Source: UBA1351 sp965140555 | Lineage (GTDB): Bacteria; Bacillota; Clostridia; Lachnospirales; Vallitaleaceae | Assembly (NCBI GenBank): GCA_965140555.1 | Contig: OZ223259.1 | Location: forward strand, 1,612,001-1,676,000 | DNA: 64,000 nucleotides | Reading direction: 5' to 3' | Shown here: one piece after another, positions 46,595 through 54,962 of the stretch | Layout of the letters: each line of letters opens with the position of its first letter | Position numbering within the stretch: the first letter of the stretch is position 1 | Notes under the pieces: model-generated | Told to the model about the DNA's origin: nothing | What the model saw: the letters and a program-made list of their open reading frames with translations, nothing else | Database searches by the model: none | Translations under genes and position numbers: made by a program

Positions 46595-46709
46595 TACATA
46601 TTTATCCTGTAATATAATTTCTTGTAAGAATTAGTTACCTCTTACATATTAAATACTCTCCCCCTCATCCTTTACAATAGCACCGGATTTGATACGGTGC
46701 TCTTTTTTT
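46595..46709 (+). ncRNA. Candidate small RNA 1 with its promoter block and terminator
   Basis: A free-standing unit after the GNAT gene. Upstream block WACATATTTATMCTGTA and a TATAAT (46613-46618), then hairpin GTAAGA / TCTTAC (46624-46629, 46640-46645), an unpaired C-rich stretch CTCTCCCCCTCATCC (46656-46670), and a terminator AGCACCG / CGGTGCT (46679-46685, 46695-46701) with a 7-T run. The transcript would be about 90 nt. No ORF fits. A second copy follows at 46797. Confidence 0.75.
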
Positions 46710-46796
46710 ACATTTTTTTATAGTTAATTATGACTTTGATATTTTTATGTCATGACATTATAACATTAACAAACTATTCATATTGTTTATATAGTT

Positions 46797-46911
46797 TTGA
46801 CATATTTATACTGTATTATAAGTCTTGTAAGAAATAGTTACCTCTTACATATTAATACTCTCCCCCTCATCCTTTATAATAGCACTGGTCTTTACCGGTG
46901 CTCTTTTTTTA
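46797..46911 (+). ncRNA. Candidate small RNA 2, tandem paralogue of the first
   Basis: Same architecture: TTGACATATTTATACTGTA block from 46797, hairpin GTAAGA / TCTTAC (46827-46832, 46843-46848), the identical CTCTCCCCCTCATCC (46858-46872) and a terminator AGCACTGG / CCGGTGCT (46881-46888, 46895-46902) plus T-run. About 50 nt from the hairpin to the terminator is almost identical to copy 1, whereas the terminator loop has changed while its pairing is kept. The intervening ~80 bp is unrelated and AT-rich. Confidence 0.75.
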
Positions 46912-46976
46912 TGCCCTAAAGCCGTTCTATATGACTCTTTCGCAACTTACTCCTGAATGTTTTAACTCAAAGCGCA

Positions 46977-47726
46977 TTAGGCCTGCATCTCGATTAAATG
47001 CTTTCTATATTTTAGCGGCACAAAGTGCTGTTGCAATTTGAGATTCTTGCGGCCTTCAATGGCAATATGTTCAAAATACCCTTTCCATAATTGTTGATAC
47101 AGAGCTTCTTCTTCTGATACCGGTGCTTCTGGCATCAATTCCCATTGAGCATCCACTAAATTCTCTTCAATCATCCATCGCCCCTTATTGGCAACCACTG
47201 CCTTTTTACGCTTAGGATCATGAATAATAATCTGTTCGCGATACATACGATCAGCAAAATGTTCGGCAATTAATGGCAGAATATCATGGTCCGGTTCCAA
47301 TACGCCATAAAGATAGTCCCCACGTTCGGTAAATCTCAAGTACCCAAGAAAACGATGAGCTTCCATGGACACCTTACGACTCATCTCTCTTACCGGCAAC
47401 ACAAATGGTGCACTAAATAGCCGATCCATTCGTGGCCCCAACTTAAATCCATGAATCAAATAGTCCAAAATATAGCAATCTTTCTTTGGATCATTTGATA
47501 AAAACGTCCGATACATAGCCAAGTAGCCATTCACCGAGAGCTTTTCTCTAATGGATGCTTCTACCTTCTCTGCCTTCTCATTATCTGTTGCAATCATTCG
47601 ATGATGATCCACCAAACTCCCCATAAAATGCTCCGCCGCATAAATCTCCACCGCCTTTTCTTCATAGTAGTGGGCATATATACAACTTAATAAACCATAA
47701 TAACTTCCATCATAAGTATAAATCAT
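46977..47726 (-). CDS. DNA-glycosylase-like protein (TIGR03915-type partner of a radical SAM repair protein)
   Basis: 249 aa. N-terminal MIYTYDGSYYGLLSCIYAHYY and C-terminal QLWKGYFEHIAIEGRKNLKLQQHFVPLKYRKHLIEM match the family annotated as SAM-dependent or uracil-DNA-glycosylase-linked repair protein (DUF4130), always found next to a radical SAM gene. Here that gene is directly upstream at 47837-49093. The reaction is not established; a role in DNA modification or repair is inferred. GGAG precedes the start. Confidence 0.85.
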   Translation of the reverse strand: MIYTYDGSYYGLLSCIYAHYYEEKAVEIYAAEHFMGSLVDHHRMIATDNEKAEKVEASIREKLSVNGYLAMYRTFLSNDPKKDCYILDYLIHGFKLGPRMDRLFSAPFVLPVREMSRKVSMEAHRFLGYLRFTERGDYLYGVLEPDHDILPLIAEHFADRMYREQIIIHDPKRKKAVVANKGRWMIEENLVDAQWELMPEAPVSEEEALYQQLWKGYFEHIAIEGRKNLKLQQHFVPLKYRKHLIEMQA

Positions 47727-47836
47727 CGTACAAACTCCTTTATCTTCTTACACATTCTATAATTCTTCTCTTCCTACCTTCAGCTACTCTTCAAATGTTA
47801 TGATCTTTCTCTCGTAATTCTTCAACTCTACGGGTA

Positions 47837-49093
47837 TTAACCGGTCAGTAAACCGGAATCAAACAGCGACAGTTGACGTCCTTGTTCCTTTGTGGATAGT
47901 TGTCCACGGATGTAGGTCTCTGTGAACTGTTTATCCCCACAATACTTCCCATTGCAGGTGATAAAGAAACGAGCCCGTTTAAGAACCACACCCATTTTCC
48001 TTAAGGCATCTTCATCAATGCGACGCATACGCCGCTGCTTAACAATACGTCCTGCCGATATCGTCCCAAGTCCGGGAACACGAAGGAGTTCTTGATAACT
48101 TGCCTCATTCACCTCCACAGGAAAATACTGCATATGATTCAACGCCCATATCATCTTGGGATCAAATTCTAAATCCAAGTTGCTGTTTGTCTCTGTTAAT
48201 AACTCATCCGCTGTAAAATGATAATACCGTAATAGCCAATCGGCTTGATAGAGACGATGTTCTCTAAGTAGGGGCGGCCCTGTCATAACTGATGGCAATA
48301 AGGCCCCTTCATTCACCGGCATATAGGCCGAATAGTAGACCCGCTTCAAATCAAAATGCTGATATAAAGACTCACTACGTTTGAGTATCAACCGGTCCGT
48401 TTCTTGGGTTGCTCCGACTATCATCTGAGTGGACTGGCCACCCGGAACAAATTTAGGCGTATGACGCAAGGTTCGACGTTCTTCTTTGCTCTGTACAATG
48501 CCATCCTTGATATTCTGCATCGGTAAAAACAACTTCTTCAACGGCTTCTGAGGTGCTAGTTGCTTCAGCCCCTGTTCTGTCGCCAGCTCTATATTCACAC
48601 TCATCCGATCGGCTAGATAACCGGCCTCCCGAATTAATAGAGGGTCTGCACCGGGTATGGCTTTGACATGTATATACCCACCAAATTGATGTGTGTGGCG
48701 TAACAGCTTTAATACCTTAACGATTCGTTCCATGGTTTTATCCGGATTATCCTCCACCGCCGAACTTAAGAAGAGCCCTTCAATGTAGTTGCGACGATAG
48801 AATTCAATCGTTAGGGTTGCAATCTCTTCCGGTGTAAAACTCGCACGACTTACATCATTGCTATAACGATTAATGCAGTAAGCGCAATCATAGACGCAGA
48901 CATTGGTCATGAGGATTTTCAACAAACTAATACAACGTCCGTCCGATGACCATGCATGACAGATTCCACAGGCTGCTGCACTTCCCAATGTATTGCTTCC
49001 TTTTCTGTCCACACCGCTTGATGAGCAGGATACATCATACTTGGCTGCATCTGCTAATATGGTTAATTTATCATAAGTTTCTTGACCAATCAT
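47837..49093 (-). CDS. Putative DNA modification/repair radical SAM protein (TIGR03916-type)
   Basis: 418 aa. The cluster motif is CVYDCAYCINR, preceded by a Cys-rich N-terminal segment (DVSCSSSG, AACGICHAW) and followed by a helix-hairpin-helix DNA-binding-like region (LLRVPGLGTISAGRIVKQRR) and a final Cys pair (FITCNGKYCGDK). This combination is diagnostic of the radical SAM protein that pairs with TIGR03915/DUF4130. GGAG precedes the ATG. The promoter carries a double LexA-type box, so the pair is probably SOS-induced. The chemistry is unknown. Confidence 0.88.
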   Translation of the reverse strand: MIGQETYDKLTILADAAKYDVSCSSSGVDRKGSNTLGSAAACGICHAWSSDGRCISLLKILMTNVCVYDCAYCINRYSNDVSRASFTPEEIATLTIEFYRRNYIEGLFLSSAVEDNPDKTMERIVKVLKLLRHTHQFGGYIHVKAIPGADPLLIREAGYLADRMSVNIELATEQGLKQLAPQKPLKKLFLPMQNIKDGIVQSKEERRTLRHTPKFVPGGQSTQMIVGATQETDRLILKRSESLYQHFDLKRVYYSAYMPVNEGALLPSVMTGPPLLREHRLYQADWLLRYYHFTADELLTETNSNLDLEFDPKMIWALNHMQYFPVEVNEASYQELLRVPGLGTISAGRIVKQRRMRRIDEDALRKMGVVLKRARFFITCNGKYCGDKQFTETYIRGQLSTKEQGRQLSLFDSGLLTG

Positions 49094-49146
49094 CTTCGGT
49101 CTCCTTCTATCTCATTCTTCACACTTCACAAATATTCCTTAACCTT

Positions 49147-49185
49147 ATTATAGCAAAAAGAACATATGTTTGCAAACATATGTTC
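49147..49185 (-). promoter_or_regulatory. SOS-type promoter with a double LexA box
   Basis: On the minus strand TTGCAA (49170-49175), 17 bp, TATAAT (49147-49152). A perfect 26-bp palindrome (49160-49185) covers the -35 and spacer. It consists of GAACATATGTTT and its reverse complement separated by GC, each fitting the Firmicutes LexA pattern GAAC-N4-GTTC with one mismatch. It drives the radical SAM/DUF4130 pair. Confidence 0.75.
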
Positions 49186-49310
49186 TTGTATTGTTCAATA
49201 TATTTTATTTATGATTAGGGCTTCAATGGGACCTATTAAATTAACATTAAGCATGTGTAAAATCCAAAAATTATACACATAAACTGCTATACTATTAAAA
49301 AGGAGTGATT

Positions 49311-49334
49311 TTTATGAGCGTGCCAGTGCACTAG
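49311..49334 (+). repeat. Orphan end of the 165-bp palindromic element
   Basis: TTTATGAGCGTGCCAGTGCA and the next four bases match the right end of the element at 52714-52878 with three mismatches. It overlaps the last codons and stop of the permease gene at 49312. On the plus strand it is preceded by AAGGAGTGA and reads as a start codon plus five sense codons before a stop, like the cut-off 5' end of a gene. Confidence 0.65.
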
Positions 49335-50544
49335 CATATACTTTCTTCCCAATCATAAGAGCCCCTGCCGTAATACATCCAACGCCTATTATCTGCAAGA
49401 CGATAATGGGTAAGACAAATTGACTCCCTATAGCTATTCCTTGATGCATAATGAGCACTTGTTTCACATCCATTAACGATGTAAAACTTATTTTATTTAC
49501 CCATTCTAGGATGGGATTACCGCTGCCGCTTAAAATTTGTGGTACTAGCAATAGAACCAATGAAACACACAGGGCTACGGACATTTTCTTTGTAAGGATA
49601 CTAATGAATAGGGCTAATCCTACAAAGGCCATATAGGCAACATATCCTATTAATAGGGTTACTATTACTGCTTCCATTACGGTTAGTTTATATGAAGAAC
49701 CCATAAATAATACCTGAATGCTTGTATCGCCCCCATCAAAACTAAAGAACCCTCTTATTTGTAACAGAAATGCTCCTATCGCTCCAAAATAAAGCATCGT
49801 GCTTACTATAAATGCTGCCTTATACTTTGCGTTACAGATCTCTTTCCTGCCCTTTTGGGATGTGCTTATTAAAAGATGTGCACCACTTGTATAGTCATAA
49901 GTAAAAACCGGTACGATAAAAAGTGTAGATAGTAGCAAAAGAACAGTAATGATGACACCACTGTTTTGGAAGAAAATAGTATACCCTAAGTCGTAGTCAA
50001 CGTGAAAAGGCTTTTTTTCATTTAAGTTTAGCCTATCTTTATTCGCTGACACATTGTCCTTGTTAAAAGGCGTATAAATCTTATTTTCCCTTACAACATA
50101 TTCCTCCCATTGATCATAAAAAGCAAGCATTTGATCACGGTCCAATTTATCCATGATGTCAACATCTATATTGCCATTAATTTCCGAATGATTTTTTATC
50201 ATTAAGGTTTGAATATCTGCATATTTCATCCATTTTTTGACATAAATCGCGTCCTTCATATCCCCATTTTCCAATAAGTTATCCGGATTTGATTTAATCT
50301 CATGATACGTCTCATAGACCCTTAACAGGTAGTCTTCATCTAATCTCCCACTGATTGATTCCTGCTCTGCTTTAAATGCTTCTATCGCTTCTTTTCCTGA
50401 TAAGGTTCCATCAATAGTGTCATATTCAACATTCAGAAATGCACTTACCGTATAAACCCCTTCAATGAGTAATATCAATATACATACTACCAAAAATATC
50501 CTTTTTTTTACTATTTTTTTTATCTCATATCTTATTAATGTCAT
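49312..50544 (-). CDS. ABC-2-type transporter permease subunit 2
   Basis: 410 aa. One N-terminal helix (KRIFLVVCILILLIEGVYTV), a large extracytoplasmic domain (about 40-180), then five or six membrane helices: the shape of large ABC-2 permeases in bacitracin- or sodium-type exporters. The final residues and stop are encoded by a copy of a repeat (49311-49334), so the C-terminus may be altered. Its ribosome binding region is highly complementary to the small RNAs at 46.6-46.9 kb. Third gene of the operon, 11 bp after the first permease. Confidence 0.8.
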   Translation of the reverse strand: MTLIRYEIKKIVKKRIFLVVCILILLIEGVYTVSAFLNVEYDTIDGTLSGKEAIEAFKAEQESISGRLDEDYLLRVYETYHEIKSNPDNLLENGDMKDAIYVKKWMKYADIQTLMIKNHSEINGNIDVDIMDKLDRDQMLAFYDQWEEYVVRENKIYTPFNKDNVSANKDRLNLNEKKPFHVDYDLGYTIFFQNSGVIITVLLLLSTLFIVPVFTYDYTSGAHLLISTSQKGRKEICNAKYKAAFIVSTMLYFGAIGAFLLQIRGFFSFDGGDTSIQVLFMGSSYKLTVMEAVIVTLLIGYVAYMAFVGLALFISILTKKMSVALCVSLVLLLVPQILSGSGNPILEWVNKISFTSLMDVKQVLIMHQGIAIGSQFVLPIIVLQIIGVGCITAGALMIGKKVYASALARS

Positions 50545-50555
50545 TTCATCTCCCC

Positions 50556-51743
50556 CTATCCTTTTACTATACGCCTTGTATATATATAGCGATTAAGCAT
50601 CATTACAATGATAATCAGCAACACGGATACAATAATTTTGACCGTACCCTGCAAAAGTAAAATGCCAAAAATACTATAGCATTTATAACTAGCTATACTT
50701 GAATAGCCATCCATTAAATTTGCCGGTAGCAAATCAACACAATAGTTTAATAAACGACTCTCTCGACTATGTTGAATAAATTTTGGAAATATTGCAATAC
50801 CAAAGCTAATCGCCATAGAAATATATACCCATTTGTTCAATATTGAAATCATAAGACTTATCTGGGCAAGGGCCAATATCCCTAATAAGGCTAGAAGTAG
50901 CAAATATAAATAGGCTTCTATATTTGTCAAATTGTAAGGTGTTGATTCCAGCCATACTGCCGTTGAGTCCTTATAGCCTCTAATGCCATAAAGAGAAACC
51001 ATAATCCCCGTAAATACACCATAAACGATAACCGTATTTATTGTCGTCACCAATAGAACAACACTATTTTTACACCAAGCCGATTTATTTCTTCCATATT
51101 GTGATGATAGGATTAATGAATCTACCTTATTCTGATAATCATACGATACAATGGGTGCTATAATTAGGCAATTCAAGGAACCTATGATGAGCCCTAGCCA
51201 TGGAATCAAATGCATCGCTAACTTCCAGCCGTTATTGCCGTTATACACAAAGGGAGTCTCTAGCTTTTGAATTTTATCCATAAAAAATCGTATTTCAGAG
51301 TCACTATAATTCCCATAGGAATAATCTGTTTTTAGAATTTCATGTTGCTTCTCTATCCAGCGCCGATAAAATGCCTCTGTACTTATATACTCCGAATTTT
51401 CTACTACACTGTCATCCGTATAAAATCCTTTTGATAATGTCGTACTTAGTAAGCTGTCTATATCTCTATACTTTTCATAATACTCAATATAATACCTACT
51501 TTCGATTTTGCCATTGGTATAATGACGCTCATCATGAATCAAATCTTTCCTTGCATCCATCACCTGATTAATTAGGGTTTCCTCCACTTTACCGGTTCCG
51601 ATTATAGCATTCTGACTCGGAGGATTATCTATATAACGCATATAAATAAAAAAGAGCATTGCAATGAACATCACCGTAAGGATGACTATGGTTGAACGCT
51701 TTTTATAAATCCGTTTCATCTCAAAATAGATAAGATCTCCCAT
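50556..51743 (-). CDS. ABC-2-type transporter permease subunit 1
   Basis: 395 aa from the ATG at 51743, 6 nt after GGAGG (a TTG at 51758 overlaps that site). Same architecture as the gene downstream: one N-terminal helix (RSTIVILTVMFIAMLFFIYM), an external domain of about 130 residues, then five or six helices. The two permeases probably form a heterodimer with the ATPase at 51745. The substrate is unknown. Confidence 0.8.
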   Translation of the reverse strand: MGDLIYFEMKRIYKKRSTIVILTVMFIAMLFFIYMRYIDNPPSQNAIIGTGKVEETLINQVMDARKDLIHDERHYTNGKIESRYYIEYYEKYRDIDSLLSTTLSKGFYTDDSVVENSEYISTEAFYRRWIEKQHEILKTDYSYGNYSDSEIRFFMDKIQKLETPFVYNGNNGWKLAMHLIPWLGLIIGSLNCLIIAPIVSYDYQNKVDSLILSSQYGRNKSAWCKNSVVLLVTTINTVIVYGVFTGIMVSLYGIRGYKDSTAVWLESTPYNLTNIEAYLYLLLLALLGILALAQISLMISILNKWVYISMAISFGIAIFPKFIQHSRESRLLNYCVDLLPANLMDGYSSIASYKCYSIFGILLLQGTVKIIVSVLLIIIVMMLNRYIYTRRIVKG

Positions 51744-51744
51744 G

Positions 51745-52629
51745 TCATACCTCCGCAAGACTACTCTCTTGATCTTGGAATGTATAAATATATAAATCCT
51801 CTAAGGTTGGTTTTGATAACACCGCTTGCTCCGTTGGTTTTGTTTCAGATATAATTCGAAGGATTGCTTCATTCGATTCATATTTTTGATTACTGACACA
51901 ATATTTTGTTGCGACTTTCTCGACATCATTCATGTCGATTCTAGCATCCCAAACCCATTGGTCAATGGTTTTTACAATTTCATCCACACGTCCCCGAACA
52001 ATCACTTCCCCTTCTCTCATCATGATAATCCGATTGGCAATCAGCTCAACATCCGAAACGATATGGGTGGAAATAATAACAATTCTATCCTTTGACAAAT
52101 CCGCAATAATACTTCGAAATCGAATGCGTTCCTTTGGATCCAGACCAACTGTGGGTTCATCCAATATCAATATTTTGGGATCGTTAATTAAGGCTTGTGC
52201 TATTCCAAGTCTTTGTTTCATCCCTCCTGAAAAGCTTCTAATGGATTTAGATTGAACCTTTTCGAGCCCCACCATTTTTAACAATGCTTTACTTCTTTTA
52301 ATACCGTCCTTTTTATTCAATCCTTTTAAAAGGGCCATATACGTCATAAAATCAAGGGCACTGAACTCAGGATAATATCCGAATCCTTGAGGAAGGAACC
52401 CCAAATAGCTGCAATAGGCTTCCAAATCATCCAAAATATTCTTCTCTTCAAAACGGACTTCTCCCGTAGTCCCTTTAAGAACGCCACACATAATATTCAT
52501 TAATGTTGTTTTCCCTGCTCCATTGGCTCCTAACAGACCATAAACCCCTTCTTCAAAGGTTAACGATAGATGATTAACCGCTTTTTTCTTTCCATAATCC
52601 TTACTAATATCCTTTAGCTCTAACTTCAT
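51745..52629 (-). CDS. ABC transporter ATP-binding protein
   Basis: 294 aa from the ATG at 52629 (GGGAGG 5 nt upstream). The frame is open to 52734 through repeat sequence and that part is not expected to be translated. Walker A GANGAGKTTL, signature RSFSGGMKQRLG, Walker B ILILDEPTVGLD, H-loop STHIVSD, with a ~75-residue C-terminal extension. It energises the two permeases downstream. The 165-bp palindrome sits right in front of it, so its promoter may be within or near that element. Confidence 0.9.
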   Translation of the reverse strand: MKLELKDISKDYGKKKAVNHLSLTFEEGVYGLLGANGAGKTTLMNIMCGVLKGTTGEVRFEEKNILDDLEAYCSYLGFLPQGFGYYPEFSALDFMTYMALLKGLNKKDGIKRSKALLKMVGLEKVQSKSIRSFSGGMKQRLGIAQALINDPKILILDEPTVGLDPKERIRFRSIIADLSKDRIVIISTHIVSDVELIANRIIMMREGEVIVRGRVDEIVKTIDQWVWDARIDMNDVEKVATKYCVSNQKYESNEAILRIISETKPTEQAVLSKPTLEDLYIYTFQDQESSLAEV

Positions 52630-52713
52630 CATTACCTCCCACAAAAATTTACTCGTGCTTTCTACCCACACCTCTTGCTTAATAGCAACCTCACCTGCAT
52701 GCATGGCAGTACA

Positions 52714-52878
52714 CTCGTGTACTGCCATGTTCATATTTGAACGAATGATGCAGAATGTTTTTTCATAGGCAAGGCGCTGGAATGAGGCGATGCGGTGGCA
52801 TCCTCGATTGACAGCAACGATGTCCTATGGGAAAACAAGCAAATCATTCGTCTATTTATGAGCGTGTCAGTACACGAG
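52714..52878. repeat. 165-bp palindromic element (MITE-like)
   Basis: Ends CTCGTGTACTG / CAGTACACGAG. The two halves align along their length (ACGAATGAT, then CATAGG in both arms) and meet at a centre GATGCGGTGGCATC, so the whole element can fold as one hairpin. The left end also overlaps a second perfect palindrome (CATGGCAGTACAC / GTGTACTGCCATG, 52702-52729). No transposase is inside. It fills most of the 328-bp gap upstream of the ABC operon. Confidence 0.78.
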
Positions 52879-52957
52879 TTCCATTATACGCTTAAAAAAG
52901 AGCCCTTATTCAATTGTCAGATATTTGTTTGAAAATAGATTGTATTTCTTTAGATTT

Positions 52958-53317
52958 TTATCTTGCCTTCCTAGTGTATGTATAAACCCTATACATCATA
53001 AAGGCCAATCTACAAAGGAGTCCAATACTAAAAATCGCTAATAATACTTCCGGAATGGATGTAGAACCCAATCTAAATATATTATAAAGAATGAAAATAA
53101 ACACGGCACTCACCGATATCAACCCCATCATATTCACCCAATGTACATGCATCTTATACAGAAGTAATGTACTTCCTAAAAATAAAAGAATACACCACAT
53201 CACTTCTATTCCTGAATACTGAATCGGAATATCCGATAGAATAAGATTCGTATAGACCAAATAAGCGACCCACACTATATACGCTACTACACTCATGATT
53301 ATATGCTTCGACTTCAT
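52958..53317 (-). CDS. Four-helix membrane protein
   Basis: 119 aa with four hydrophobic segments (about 8-27, 38-55, 62-82, 88-108) and a positively charged C-terminus. No family is recognised. A strong GGGGGAG site precedes the ATG. It follows the paralogue array on the same strand; a decayed copy of its start and end lies beside the fourth paralogue (60031-60091), so it has travelled with that gene and probably belongs to the same system. Confidence 0.65.
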   Translation of the reverse strand: MKSKHIIMSVVAYIVWVAYLVYTNLILSDIPIQYSGIEVMWCILLFLGSTLLLYKMHVHWVNMMGLISVSAVFIFILYNIFRLGSTSIPEVLLAIFSIGLLCRLAFMMYRVYTYTRKAR

Positions 53318-53434
53318 AAAACTCCCCCTATAACAGTTATAACGACTCCTTCATTGTTACTCCACTGCCATTATATCATATTTTTTCGTCAGAAGTGTCC
53401 GTATTCTATTCTCATCCTTTGTCTTGAATTAATA

Positions 53435-54088
53435 TTACAATTCGCCTCTTTTAAATTTATCCATAATTGCTTCCTTTTGTTCAATTCTTTCAACACCATC
53501 ATTTTTTACTTTAAGAAACATACCAAAGCAGGCTTCGAACACCATTTGTACATCTACATATTTCGAAAAATAGTAGTCACTTGTTTCTCCTCCTTGATCT
53601 GCCGATGACATATATCGAAATAGTTCTTTTGCCTGACGATAATAGTCCTGTGCCTTTTCAAAATCAAAAAACAAACAAATATCACCTAATAATTCCAGAT
53701 TAAAGGGTAATGTTATTTCATTACTTGGTAATTTTTTTAAGGCTTCGAGTTCATCCAATTGATATGTATAATTCAATGAAGCTAACGTCTTCCCATAGTC
53801 TTTCTGCCCATTTGCTATGTAACAAAAACAGCTTATATTAAGCATCATAGCATTCACAAAGCTATTTGTATGATTCGTATTGCCTAATAGTTTATAAACG
53901 CTTCTATTCAGCATACCGACAGTCTCATAAATAGTTGCAAGCGTATCAAATTTCTTATTATCAATATAGGGCTTCACCCACTCCAGTAATTCATCACTCG
54001 CATCAAGAGAATACTCCCATTGTTCATTATTTAATATCATTGAAATCTCTCGATTTATATGACTCATAAGTTTTCTGTGTTCTTTCAT
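53435..54088 (-). CDS. Immunity-like helical protein, array copy 1
   Basis: 217 aa, soluble and all-helical, Cys-poor except for a SCFCY segment. It looks TPR-like in places (DYGKTLASLNYTYQLDELEAL and EKAQDYYRQAKELFRYM) but no named family is recognised. It is about 90% identical by eye to copy 2, with differences clustered at residues 17-27, 70-95 and 155-170. GGGAGG precedes the start. Tandem amplification downstream of a secreted protein is typical of immunity gene arrays; that is inference. Confidence 0.7.
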   Translation of the reverse strand: MKEHRKLMSHINREISMILNNEQWEYSLDASDELLEWVKPYIDNKKFDTLATIYETVGMLNRSVYKLLGNTNHTNSFVNAMMLNISCFCYIANGQKDYGKTLASLNYTYQLDELEALKKLPSNEITLPFNLELLGDICLFFDFEKAQDYYRQAKELFRYMSSADQGGETSDYYFSKYVDVQMVFEACFGMFLKVKNDGVERIEQKEAIMDKFKRGEL

Positions 54089-54115
54089 TATTATTTCCTC
54101 CCTCTAGATTATAAA

Positions 54116-54163
54116 ATCTTTCCCCAAACCTTAAACAGCATCGGATTTCTCCAATGCTGTTTA
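54116..54163. other. Array hairpin 1
   Basis: Stem AAACAGCATYGGA / TCCGATGCTGTTT with a GAAA loop (minus strand), between copies 1 and 2. The stem is nearly perfect with one G-U pair and ends in three Ts: a weak terminator or processing site conserved across the array. Confidence 0.6.
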
Positions 54164-54194
54164 TTAGTAATACGTCTAAGAAACACACAAAAAT

Positions 54195-54851
54195 TTAGTG
54201 TAATTCGCCTCTTTTGAATTTATCCATAATCGCTTCCTTTTGTTCTATTCTTTCAACACCATCATTTTTTATTTTAAGAAACATACCAAAACAGGCTTCG
54301 AACACCATTTGTACATCTACATATTTCGAAAAATAGTAGTCACTTGTTTCTCCTCCTTGATCTGGCAATGATATATGTTGAAATAATTCTTTTGCCTGTC
54401 GGTAATAGTCATATGTTTTATCAAAATCAAAGAACAGACATATATCCCCTAATAATTCCAAATTAAAAGGTAACGTTATTTCATTGCTTGGTAATTTTTT
54501 TAAGGCTTCGAGTTCATCCAATTGATATGTATAATTCAATGAAGCTAAGGTCTTCGCATAGTCTTTCTGCCCATTTGCCACATAACAACAGCAGCTTATA
54601 TTTATCATCATAGCATTCACAAAGCTATCTGTATGATCCGTCTCTCCTAACAGTTTATAGACACTTCTATTCAGCATACCGATAGTCTCATAAATAGTTG
54701 CAAGCGTATCAAATTTTTTATTATCAATATAGGGCTTCACCCACTCCAGTAATTCATCACTCGCATCAAGGGAATAAACCCATTGTTCATTACCTAATAT
54801 CATTGAAATCTCTTGGTTTATATGACTCATAAGTTTTCTGTGATCTTTCAT
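54195..54851 (-). CDS. Immunity-like helical protein, array copy 2
   Basis: 218 aa. Same family and length as copies 1, 3 and 4; nearly identical to copy 1 (the SNEITLPFNLELLGDICLFF core is shared). Upstream it carries a stretch AATCTATGGGGAAGGAAATA that equals the last codons of the secreted protein gene at 55625, so it was probably copied together with that gene's tail. A hairpin separates it from copy 1. Confidence 0.7.
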   Translation of the reverse strand: MKDHRKLMSHINQEISMILGNEQWVYSLDASDELLEWVKPYIDNKKFDTLATIYETIGMLNRSVYKLLGETDHTDSFVNAMMINISCCCYVANGQKDYAKTLASLNYTYQLDELEALKKLPSNEITLPFNLELLGDICLFFDFDKTYDYYRQAKELFQHISLPDQGGETSDYYFSKYVDVQMVFEACFGMFLKIKNDGVERIEQKEAIMDKFKRGELH

Positions 54852-54897
54852 TTATTATTATTTCCTTCCCCATAGATTATAAAATCTTTCCCCAAAC

Positions 54898-54930
54898 CTT
54901 AAACAGCATCGGATTTCTCCAATGCTGTTT
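54898..54930. other. Array hairpin 2
   Basis: Same stem and loop as at 54116-54163, between copies 2 and 3. Flanks are nearly identical over the whole ~110-bp intergenic unit, which shows that gene plus spacer was the duplicated unit. Confidence 0.6.
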
Positions 54931-54962
54931 ATTAGTAATACATCTAAGAAATACACAAAAAT

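Noticed and set aside
46533..46976. Small RNA units considered as a riboswitch or T-box leader
   Set aside because: Both units end in their own terminator on the plus strand and the next gene is on the minus strand, so they cannot be leaders of it.
51826..52255. Two plus-strand ORFs inside the ABC ATPase gene
   Set aside because: The minus frame has complete Walker and signature motifs, so these are shadows.
53303..53608. Plus-strand ORF of 101 aa
   Set aside because: Covers the end of paralogue copy 1 on the other strand and the leader of the membrane gene; codon use is poor.
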